A stretch of DNA of 38,794 nt from Ruminococcus sp. GTDB lineage: Bacteria; Bacillota; Clostridia; Oscillospirales; Ruminococcaceae. This document shows positions 14,225 through 20,571 of this stretch, in pieces. Numbering within the stretch: the stretch's first letter is position 1; each line of letters opens with the position of its first letter. Position numbers and translations under genes: made by a program. The notes beneath the pieces are model-generated. The model did no database searches, was not told the DNA's origin, and saw nothing but the letters and a program-made list of their open reading frames with translations. The stretch lies in contig JAMPDU010000012.1 of assembly GCA_023665505.1 (NCBI GenBank), positions 1 through 38,794 of the forward strand. Direction: 5' to 3'.

Positions 14225-14253
14225 ATTATATCACCTATTCCGCCGCTTGTCAA
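14225..14253 (-). promoter_or_regulatory. Perfect promoter of the 44-aa cassette
   Basis: TTGACA at 14253-14248 and TATAAT at 14230-14225 with a 17-base spacer. It points leftward into the small genes, about 50 bases beyond the end of the large terminase. Confidence 0.88.
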
Positions 14254-14280
14254 GCGTTATCAAAAAAACAGCTTATAGTA

Positions 14281-14301
14281 ACTTTACACTATCAACTGTC
14301 A
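14281..14301. repeat. Short heptamer array starting at the TerL stop codon
   Basis: On the minus strand: TGACAGT, TGATAGT, GTAAAGT. The first TGA is the terminase stop. Confidence 0.85.
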
Positions 14302-15993
14302 AAATACTTGCGCGTCCCAGCAGGGGTTTTCCATTTCAAGCTGCGCAAGAAAAACCGCGTTTATAAGCGAAACCACACAGTCCACCTTGCCCTCGGACTT
14401 CTTTTTGTTTACATATTTGTTTAAATTTGTGTCCTCGGTGCATCGGGCATTTTCAAAATTTATCTCCAGCAGCTCGTTTTCGTCATAAGCAAACTTTTTC
14501 GTGAGAATTTTTTCCTTTAACAGCTTTGTGGGACGGTGCAGAACGCTGGAGTGCTGCTTAATCTCCACGCACTGAATAGGCTCGGGAGCGTTCTCCAGTT
14601 TCTGCACCGTGGAAAGGGCATTGTAACGGTCAAACCCAAGCTGAACCACTTCAACATCATACTTTTGCGGGATTGACAGCGCAAACCGTTCCACAAAACC
14701 GTAGTCGATAACATTGTCCCCGCAGGCAAAGCAAACCCCGTCCCGAATAAGCTTTCTGTAATTGACATTTTCTCTTTGGGACTTTTCCTCAATCCTTCCC
14801 GCGGGAATAAATCCCCACACTTTGGCGTAAAGACAGTCCCCCTCAAACGTAACCATTGCAAGGGACGTGTTGTCGTCCGTCAGCGAAAGGTCAAGACCCA
14901 GCCAAACCCGCCGCCCCCGCCAAAACTCCAAATCCTCGGCGCGGCGGCATTCACGGACTTTCAGAATGTCAACATACCCCACAACCCCAAGCCCCTTGTA
15001 GCGTATGTTGCAGTGCTTGCAAAGGAAATTTTCCCGCATATTTTCATACAGCACCGCAAGGGTGCGCTTTTCGCATAAAGCCTCAAAAAGGTTGGCACTC
15101 GTCACCGCCACAGGGTTTGACTGGTAAATAACACGGTCGTCCGTCTGCCAAAGGTCGTCAACCAGCAGATAATCGTCAGGCTCAAACAAAAGCGCAAAAT
15201 ACCGCCTGTTTTTCGCAAAGCTTTCCACTCTGTCAAGTGTCTTTTTCGCAATGTCAATTTCGTCTTTCAGAGCATTCTCGTCATTGGGGTACTGGGTGGA
15301 AAGAATTATCCCCAGCTTGTTTTTCATATTCACCTGCGACGATCGCATCGCCTCAATGGGGTAATTGTCCATTGCCCCCGCCTCGTCCGCAAGGAACATA
15401 TTTGCCAGCTTACCGTCCATTTTGTCGTTTGAATAAGCAAGTGGCGTGTACTCGCTGTCAGTGGTAAGACAGCGTATCTCGCTCCGCAAGAGCTTGAAAA
15501 TCGTGCCATCATTAAGCGCGGGAGAGGATTTTATAATTTTCTTTATGGCAATCTGTAATTCTTTGGAAAGTTTAAGGTCGGGAGCAACAGAAAAATACCG
15601 CCCGAATTTTCCCATAATAAGCATACCGAGAATAAAAATAAGTCCCGCGTAAAACGTCTTGAAATTCTTGCGGCATATTTCAAGCAAAGCCGTGCGGTAG
15701 TACCATGAATTGTCAGACCGCGCACGGGTGCAGAATACAGCCGTTATGAGCAGCCAAGCGTAAGGCTCCGTGCACTCATACATCGGCTTGCCCAAATCGG
15801 GGTGAATAATAAGCTTTAAAAGACTGCACAAAACCCCGTAAACCTGCTCGTCAATGTACGCCTCATCGTCCCCGCCGCGAACAATCTCCAGCCAAGCGGC
15901 GCACTGCTTTTTCACATATTTGGGAACTTTGTCATTATCGGGCTGTACGCACTGCTTTGCATACTTCACAGCCTGACCTTCGGTTATTTTCAT
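14299..15993 (-). CDS. Terminase large subunit
   Basis: 564 aa, the DNA-packaging motor with ATPase and nuclease. The Walker A-like loop is the divergent RKNFKT at 108-113. Walker B is MFLADE at 199-204, with ILSTQYPNDENAL as the coupling motif shortly after. The C-terminal RNase H-like nuclease shows GLDLSLTDD at 366-374, and its last acidic residue is in KVDCVVSLINA near 536. This fits the Terminase_1 family found with HK97-type portals. The start has GGGGGTGGTAAA upstream. The gene is separated from the small terminase by an inserted hicAB pair. Confidence 0.95.
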   Translation of the reverse strand: MKITEGQAVKYAKQCVQPDNDKVPKYVKKQCAAWLEIVRGGDDEAYIDEQVYGVLCSLLKLIIHPDLGKPMYECTEPYAWLLITAVFCTRARSDNSWYYRTALLEICRKNFKTFYAGLIFILGMLIMGKFGRYFSVAPDLKLSKELQIAIKKIIKSSPALNDGTIFKLLRSEIRCLTTDSEYTPLAYSNDKMDGKLANMFLADEAGAMDNYPIEAMRSSQVNMKNKLGIILSTQYPNDENALKDEIDIAKKTLDRVESFAKNRRYFALLFEPDDYLLVDDLWQTDDRVIYQSNPVAVTSANLFEALCEKRTLAVLYENMRENFLCKHCNIRYKGLGVVGYVDILKVRECRRAEDLEFWRGRRVWLGLDLSLTDDNTSLAMVTFEGDCLYAKVWGFIPAGRIEEKSQRENVNYRKLIRDGVCFACGDNVIDYGFVERFALSIPQKYDVEVVQLGFDRYNALSTVQKLENAPEPIQCVEIKQHSSVLHRPTKLLKEKILTKKFAYDENELLEINFENARCTEDTNLNKYVNKKKSEGKVDCVVSLINAVFLAQLEMENPCWDAQVF

Positions 15994-16005
15994 TTTACCA
16001 CCCCC

Positions 16006-16103
16006 AAAACAGTGTACAGTGAACAGTTGATAGTTGACAGTTGCTCTGTCAACCGTAACTGTTTACTTTAAATTTAATAACTTTCAACTGTTAACTGTAC
16101 ATT
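16006..16103. repeat. Heptamer arrays between TerL and hicA
   Basis: Two blocks, 16011-16046 (AGTGTACAGTGAACAGTTGA and neighbours) and 16081-16103 (TTTCAACTGTTAACTGTAC). The first directly precedes the TerL ribosome site. Together they border the hicAB insertion on the TerL side and resemble the repeats at 7903-7984 and 8759-8830. Confidence 0.8.
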
Positions 16104-16127
16104 ATTCGCTGTTTTTGTGTACTATGC

Positions 16128-16202
16128 ACATAATACGCATAATTTTTCATATAATATTTACCGAGAAAGTCTCTTGACAATACGCATAATACGCGCTATA
16201 AT
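16128..16202 (+). promoter_or_regulatory. hicAB promoter and candidate operators
   Basis: TTGACA at 16174-16179 and TATAAT at 16197-16202 have a 17-base spacer. The spacer contains ATACGCATAATACGC, and a related ACATAATACGCATAAT lies upstream at about 16130-16146. Two such repeats, one inside the promoter, fit autorepression by the HicB DNA-binding domain. Confidence 0.75.
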
Positions 16203-16222
16203 ATTATCAAGAGGTGAGATAA

Positions 16223-16405
16223 TTGAAATTTCGGGAAGTCGAGCGTATAATTCTTGACGACGGCTGGTATTATGTAGGCTGTCACGGCTCGCATAATCAA
16301 TACAAACACCCCGTCAAAAAGGGAAAAGTAACAATTCCCAAGCATAACGGAGACGTAGACCCGGTAACTCTAAAAAGAATTATGATACAAGCAGGATTGA
16401 AATAA
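16223..16405 (+). CDS. hicA: HicA toxin, mRNA interferase
   Basis: 60 aa, usual length for HicA. It has the small double-stranded-RNA-binding-like fold, starting FREVERIILDDGWYYV and reaching the catalytic histidine in GSHNQYKHP (His24), then KGKVTIPKHNGDVDPVTLKR. HicA cleaves mRNA and arrests growth unless bound by HicB. The start is a TTG with GAGGTGAGATAA upstream. The gene pair faces opposite to the terminase genes on either side. Confidence 0.92.
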   Translation: MKFREVERIILDDGWYYVGCHGSHNQYKHPVKKGKVTIPKHNGDVDPVTLKRIMIQAGLK

Positions 16406-16434
16406 AGTCCCGAAAAACGAATGGAGGTAATTTT

Positions 16435-16833
16435 GTGAAACTTATCTACCCCGCAGTATTTGAACCACTTGAAGAACAGGACGGCTTTTGCGTATCGTTC
16501 CCCGACCTGCCCGGCTGCGTTACGCAGGGAGACGACCTTAACGACGCCGTTGAAATGGCAATAGACGCCGCCTCAGGCTGGGTTCTTGACGAATTGGAGG
16601 ACGGAAAAGACGCTCCAAAAGCTACCGACGTAAGAGACATTGAAATTTTTGACAACAGCTTTGCCAATCTAATTGTCCTCGATATGGACAGCTACGCCGA
16701 AAAGTACGGCTCAAAAGCCGTCCGCAAGAACTGTACAATACCCGCCTGGCTTAACACCGCTGCAGAACAGGCGAATATAAACTTTTCCGCAGTATTGCAG
16801 TCTGCCTTGAAAGAGCGGCTGAATATCGAATAA
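16435..16833 (+). CDS. hicB: HicB antitoxin
   Basis: 132 aa. The N-terminal partial RNase H-like fold is visible as YPAVFEPLEEQDGFCVSFPD, then LPGCVTQGDDLNDAVEMA. The C-terminal part (IPAWLNTAAEQANINFSAVL) is a ribbon-helix-helix/HTH-like DNA-binding segment. It neutralises HicA and should repress the operon. The GTG start has GGAGGTAATTTT upstream and lies 29 bases after hicA. Confidence 0.92.
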   Translation: MKLIYPAVFEPLEEQDGFCVSFPDLPGCVTQGDDLNDAVEMAIDAASGWVLDELEDGKDAPKATDVRDIEIFDNSFANLIVLDMDSYAEKYGSKAVRKNCTIPAWLNTAAEQANINFSAVLQSALKERLNIE

Positions 16834-16853
16834 GTAAAATTAACATTGCATCT

Positions 16854-16890
16854 GTAGGGAGCAGTCTGTATTGGCATGCTCCCGCTTTTT
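16854..16890 (+). terminator. Terminator after hicB
   Basis: GGGAGCA (16857-16863) and TGCTCCC (16877-16883) pair around a 13-base loop, followed by GCTTTTTCG. The GTAGGG start suggests it derives from the palindromic repeat family. Confidence 0.65.
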
Positions 16891-16910
16891 CGTACACACA
16901 CCTGCAAATT

Positions 16911-16927
16911 CTAACTGCTATCCTCTA
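16911..16927. repeat. TAGAGGA-type heptamers starting at the TerS stop codon
   Basis: On the minus strand: TAGAGGA, TAGCAGT, TAGAATT. The first TAG is the stop codon of the small terminase. This array borders the hicAB insertion on the TerS side. Confidence 0.75.
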
Positions 16928-17482
16928 TTTGTCAAATTCTCCCAACAAATCCGCAATAGGATTAGTCTGTTTCTGCGGCGATTTGGGAATAGTCCGCAAA
17001 GCCGCCGATATAGTCATAACGTTTTCCTTGTCAATTGCAAGCATCATACTCCGCTTTCTGTCTATAGCGGACATCAGCGCGGTTTTCTGCGAAAGGAGCT
17101 TGTTTATCTGCCGCGTAAAAGCAGCAAGCTCCTCCGCCGTAACGTCGGCAATGCCGTAAAATTTTTCCCTTGTCTGCTCCGCCAGCGCGGATATTTCCGC
17201 AATGTCGCCCTGTAACTCCCGTATCTCCGCATACAGCATACAGTACGTGTTTATCCCGGATGAATAAAGCGCGTCCGACTTTTCGATGCTCGCCATAAGT
17301 TTAGACACCCGCAGGAATTCCTTGTGGGCAATTTTATTTTTCCGAACCTCCTGCCGCTCCGTCAGCGGCGCACCGCTCAATACGGAGCTTTCCGCCTCGG
17401 CGCGTGCCTTAAGCTCGTCCTTGGTGCGGTGGCTTTTCCCCTCGGACATTATCACACTTACAGGCTTAGACGGTCTTGCCAT
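16925..17482 (-). CDS. Terminase small subunit (P27 family)
   Basis: 185 aa from MARPSKPVSVIMSEGKSHRT, with GGGGGTGATG upstream. P27-type small terminases begin just like this (arginine/proline-rich, then S-H-R-T-K-x-E-L). They continue with a helical region (EFLRVSKLMASIEKSDALYS, then YCMLYAEI) and a C-terminal part that binds the large subunit. It recognises the packaging site, presumably in the gap just upstream. The longer frame to 17530 is not supported. Confidence 0.9.
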   Translation of the reverse strand: MARPSKPVSVIMSEGKSHRTKDELKARAEAESSVLSGAPLTERQEVRKNKIAHKEFLRVSKLMASIEKSDALYSSGINTYCMLYAEIRELQGDIAEISALAEQTREKFYGIADVTAEELAAFTRQINKLLSQKTALMSAIDRKRSMMLAIDKENVMTISAALRTIPKSPQKQTNPIADLLGEFDK

Positions 17483-17659
17483 AAACATCACCCCCGTTAA
17501 TATCATAATACCACAAACCCCCGCCCCCAACCGGACACTTTAATCAAATTTATAAAACCCTCAAAATTAAACCCCCTCATTTTGGGAAAAAATTATTTAC
17601 AGAGGGCGGGCGTAGGTGTCCGCGTCAACATACCGAAAATGCGGCGAATGGGGCGGGGA
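17483..17659. other. Gap between HNH and TerS genes, possible packaging site
   Basis: No reading frame of note. It contains G/C runs (CCCCCTCATTTTGGG, GGGGCGGGGAC) and a partial GGACACTTT block like the one before the capsid gene. In HNH-TerS phages the cos site usually lies near here, but I cannot show a cohesive-end sequence. Confidence 0.3.
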
Positions 17660-18055
17660 CTACTTTAACGCCGCGCGCGAGGAGGAAAAAACGTCGGAAA
17701 CCGCAAGTTTTTTCAATAATTCTTTGTCAATTTCGCCGTTATCCGCTTGCTCATGGTGACAGCAGCAAAGGCTGATAAGATTGCCGTCGTCAAGACGTTT
17801 CTCCCACACTTCCGCAAGAGGTTCAATGTGGTGCACCGATATTTCGGGGTTGTATTTGACAGGCTTTCCGCCGTATCCTACAGCGCACAGCCTGCACATA
17901 TAGCCGTCCCGCCTGCGGATTTCCTCCCGCTTGCGCTGCCACTGCTTTGTATTTCGGAAGGCGGTAATATCATTCTGTCTTTTCGCCAACGGCTTTTTCG
18001 GGCATACATATCCTATCGGGTGCACACCCTTGCAGTACGGACAGGCTTTCAGCAT
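17660..18055 (-). CDS. HNH endonuclease
   Basis: 131 aa from MLKACPYCKG, with GGAGGGAAAACGCT upstream. A small N-terminal zinc site (CPYC with a Cys at 18) is followed by RRRDGYMCRLC and then the HNH core: VHHIEPL at 74-80, DDGNLISLC, and CHH at 99-101. HNH proteins next to terminase take part in DNA end generation in many HK97-like phages. The start lies inside the end of the upstream HTH gene (86-base overlap). Confidence 0.92.
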   Translation of the reverse strand: MLKACPYCKGVHPIGYVCPKKPLAKRQNDITAFRNTKQWQRKREEIRRRDGYMCRLCAVGYGGKPVKYNPEISVHHIEPLAEVWEKRLDDGNLISLCCCHHEQADNGEIDKELLKKLAVSDVFSSSRAALK

Positions 18056-18266
18056 AGCGTTTTCCCTCCTTTGATTTCGGCGGAGGAAAGCCGTAACGCC
18101 GATACATACGGTGCAGGGTTTTCTCCGACACAAACAGCTCCATTGCAACAGCCGTCCGCGTTTTGTCTTTGATACATTCCAACTTCCAAGCCTCCCAAGT
18201 TTCCTCCTTTGACAAGCAAACTCTGCCGTCATATGTAACCTCTTCGTTTAATACTTCACGCGACAT
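17970..18266 (-). CDS. Small HTH protein upstream of the HNH gene
   Basis: 98 aa from MSREVLNEEVTYDGRVCLSK, with GGAGG 9 bases before the ATG. KTRTAVAMELFVSEKTLHRM followed by YRRYG is a helix-turn-helix pattern, so it probably binds DNA. The last 28 codons overlap the HNH gene in another frame, which is a long overlap; the true end could be less certain than the start. It may regulate late transcription, as small HTH genes at this place do in related phages, but that is inference. Confidence 0.65.
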   Translation of the reverse strand: MSREVLNEEVTYDGRVCLSKEETWEAWKLECIKDKTRTAVAMELFVSEKTLHRMYRRYGFPPPKSKEGKRYAESLSVLQGCAPDRICMPEKAVGEKTE

Positions 18267-19024
18267 CAATCCAGCCTCCTCATCAGATACTTGATAAAAT
18301 TCCCGCCGGTAAGCTCGTCCGCACCGCTGCGAACGCTGTCGGGGACAACATACCAGCCCTTGGGCGCACGTGGCTTGTTCCACCTGTCGGCGTCAATCCA
18401 CTCGTACACAACCTTGGGACGTTTCAGCCCGTGGCTTGTGTTGTAACGCCGTTCGCCCTTGATGTGGGTGTCGGGGAGCTTGCCGCCCTTAGTACGGTCA
18501 ACAAAGTACATAGCCAAACCGTACCAGTCATAATCGGCGTTTAGCTTGCTCTTGCCTCGGTACTGTACCGCCCCGCCGCTGCTTGCCTTGCTCCAAAGTT
18601 CCTCGATTGCCTCCAGGTCGCGGTGGTTGTGGAGTATGATGTGGTGGTGCACCGCGCCCCGCTTTCCCACCTCGGTGTTGTAGATATAATCGGGTTTATA
18701 GCCGTTTTTGCGGCAGTACGCACGATACAGCTCGGCAAAGTACGCAATAACCGCCTTAGCCTCGGCTGTTGACAGGACCTTTCCCGCAGGGTATGTAAGG
18801 ACGATGTTGTAGTCCCCCGGGAAAAAATTTGACAGCATCAGGTAATAAAGCTTTTCGGCGGCTCGGCGCAGGTTTTTGAGCTGCTGTCGTTCCGATGAGG
18901 GCGCAAGTTTCGGCTCACGCTTGCCGCCGCTGCCGAGAGTGGGCATACGGCACTTGGTTACAAAAATCATACCGTTTGGGCAAATTACCTGTTTTTTACA
19001 GTAGCCATCTTTTTTCATTTTCAT
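18266..19024 (-). CDS. HUH-type Rep-like protein (rolling-circle-replication family)
   Basis: 252 aa with AGGTGATTTT before the ATG. GAVHHHIILH at 123-132 is an HUH metal-binding motif, and WYGLAMYFVDR at 167-177 could hold the nicking tyrosine (Tyr168 or Tyr173). A Lys/Cys-rich N-terminus precedes it. The layout matches the replication-associated protein family of microviruses and plasmids, which also occurs in Clostridia prophages. It should nick single-stranded DNA at an origin, but no origin is obvious here. Its stop shares a base with the start of the HTH gene. Confidence 0.75.
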   Translation of the reverse strand: MKMKKDGYCKKQVICPNGMIFVTKCRMPTLGSGGKREPKLAPSSERQQLKNLRRAAEKLYYLMLSNFFPGDYNIVLTYPAGKVLSTAEAKAVIAYFAELYRAYCRKNGYKPDYIYNTEVGKRGAVHHHIILHNHRDLEAIEELWSKASSGGAVQYRGKSKLNADYDWYGLAMYFVDRTKGGKLPDTHIKGERRYNTSHGLKRPKVVYEWIDADRWNKPRAPKGWYVVPDSVRSGADELTGGNFIKYLMRRLD

Positions 19025-19187
19025 AAAATCACCTAAATTTTTACAGTTTGTGAAAAGATACCCCTTTAACCAAGACGCTGAAAAGGCGCTTGCGTCCTTT
19101 AAAAAAATTTATTATAATAGTATATCTGTGTACGGTCGGCAAAGGGGCAAGCTGTTCCGCCTGCCCGCATTGCCGCTGTTTTTTATT
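19025..19187 (-). promoter_or_regulatory. Leader region of the Rep-like gene, possible promoter
   Basis: No gene is visible. Read leftward, TTGCCG and TATTAT are 17 bases apart (about 19145-19117), a weak promoter match just upstream of an A/T-rich stretch. AAAGGACGC and GCGCCTTT can form a short hairpin at about 19080-19100. Confidence 0.3.
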
Positions 19188-19376
19188 TTACCGTCCCTTA
19201 TAATCGGGCAATGTCATAAGCCCCGCCGAAAACCCGCTCCAAGCCATAACAATAAAATTTACCGCCAAAGCAATAACCGCCGCCTTTTCGGAAATCTCTC
19301 CGCTGTCAAGATTTCCCGCAATTGCAAACACCGCAAACCACGTCAGCAGGAAAATTATTTGCTTTAATTTTTTCAT
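19188..19376 (-). CDS. Small membrane protein, copy 2 of a tandem pair
   Basis: 62 aa, starting MKKLKQIIFLLTWFAVFAIA, with two predicted membrane segments (about 5-21 and 33-53). It differs from the neighbouring copy at only a few positions before the C-terminus. Its ribosome site is weaker than that of the other copy (ATGGCGCACAT in place of GAGGAGGCTCACAT). The short loop NLDSGEISEKA is polar. Function unknown; holin-like topology is possible, but its place among early genes argues against lysis. Confidence 0.8.
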   Translation of the reverse strand: MKKLKQIIFLLTWFAVFAIAGNLDSGEISEKAAVIALAVNFIVMAWSGFSAGLMTLPDYKGR

Positions 19377-19386
19377 ATGTGCGCCA

Positions 19387-19581
19387 TTACTTCACCCTCT
19401 TTCCATTATCGGGCAGTGTCATAAGACCCGCCGAAAACCCGCTCCAGCCCATAACAATAAAATTTACCGCCAAAGCAATAACCGCCGCCTTTTCGGAAAG
19501 CTCCCCGCTGTCAAGATTTCCCGCAATTGCAAACACCGCAAGCCACGTCAGCAGAAAAATTATTTGCTTTAATTTTTTCAT
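19387..19581 (-). CDS. Small membrane protein, copy 1 of a tandem pair
   Basis: 64 aa, starting MKKLKQIIFLLTWLAVFAIA. The start codon overlaps the end of the YopX gene (ATATGA), and GAGGAGG is well placed upstream. Two membrane segments around a short polar loop. The two copies are nearly identical along about 57 residues, and the bases before copy 2 look like a decayed copy of the yopX end, so the duplication unit was probably one gene plus its leader. Confidence 0.8.
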   Translation of the reverse strand: MKKLKQIIFLLTWLAVFAIAGNLDSGELSEKAAVIALAVNFIVMGWSGFSAGLMTLPDNGKRVK

Positions 19582-19994
19582 ATGTGAGCCTCCTCATTAA
19601 GCAATTCGGGGTTGTCGTAAATGTTGCCGATAATTTCAGCAGCGAACTCGTCAGTGGGGAAACTTGTAAGAAGTCTAAGCATAGAAGAATTTTCCCACGC
19701 CGTCGGTTCAGAACGATGTGAATATCTCACACCGAAACCGGCTATTCTGTCTATCCAAACTATAACACCTATCCAATCATCGCCAAACACATTTCCGTGA
19801 ACAATATCCCCCTCAAAAACCTTATTGCCGTTTTTGTCAAGCAAACCTGTAAATTGCCCTATGGTTTCAGGATTGACCTCATAAGGTATTCCGCAAATAT
19901 TTTCAAGGATATATATAACAGGAGTACAGTCTGATAAATCTCCATACAACCATTTTTTGTAGTGTTTCCCTCTGAATAAAATTTCACGTTGCAT
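19578..19994 (-). CDS. YopX family phage protein
   Basis: 138 aa from MQREILFRGKHYKKWLYGDL, with GGGAGG upstream. ETIGQFTGLLDKNGNKVFEG followed by DIV, later GVIVWIDRIAGFGVRY and the end EIIGNIYDNPELL are all hallmarks of YopX. The family is common in the early regions of Firmicutes phages and has no settled function. Its start lies inside the end of the upstream 195-aa gene. Confidence 0.92.
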   Translation of the reverse strand: MQREILFRGKHYKKWLYGDLSDCTPVIYILENICGIPYEVNPETIGQFTGLLDKNGNKVFEGDIVHGNVFGDDWIGVIVWIDRIAGFGVRYSHRSEPTAWENSSMLRLLTSFPTDEFAAEIIGNIYDNPELLNEEAHI

Positions 19995-20571
19995 TATTTT
20001 TAACCTCCCTCGAAATAATCCTGTACGCCTCATAAGCATTGTCAGCAAGAAAAGAACTGCACTCACCAAACTTAATCGGCAAAAATACCGCAATAATCAC
20101 AAGCCCCTTTTTTGCAATTATGTGAGGACTTGACACGCCGCTTTTACGCAGGAAAAAGTCAACGTCCTTTTCATCGTCAATAAGCGCGAGATATTCCGCA
20201 TCAATAAAAAAGCTTGCGTCCTTTATTTTCCTGTCTATCGCCCGAAAAAGTGTGAACTCGCCGTTAACGGTAAAATTACAGCGGTCGACAGCTATGTCCG
20301 CCTCGTTATAGTCCGACAAATTCAGACCCGTTTCCGTACTGTCAAAAAACTTTACAAAACCATCGCAGACGTTTTCTGACTTTACCCCCGCAAGATAAAG
20401 TATTTCGCTTTCGTCCAGTTCCCGCGGGAAGTCAATCACATAAGCCGCGCCGCCCAGGCTTACCCATTGGTTTCGTACGCGGACCTCGCCGTTTTTGTCC
20501 GCGTATGTATTGTTAATAATATGTATGCCCACGCATTTGGCGGCTTTTTTGAATATTTTTTCACGTTTCAT
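19984..20571 (-). CDS. Early phage protein of unknown function
   Basis: 195 aa from MKREKIFKKAAKCVGIHIIN, with GGGAGGG upstream. It overlaps the end of parB by 11 bases and the YopX start by 11. It has mixed alpha/beta content, including WVSLGGAAYVIDFPRELDES and CNFTVNGEFTLFRAIDRKI. I recognise no family. Confidence 0.75.
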   Translation of the reverse strand: MKREKIFKKAAKCVGIHIINNTYADKNGEVRVRNQWVSLGGAAYVIDFPRELDESEILYLAGVKSENVCDGFVKFFDSTETGLNLSDYNEADIAVDRCNFTVNGEFTLFRAIDRKIKDASFFIDAEYLALIDDEKDVDFFLRKSGVSSPHIIAKKGLVIIAVFLPIKFGECSSFLADNAYEAYRIISREVKNNAT

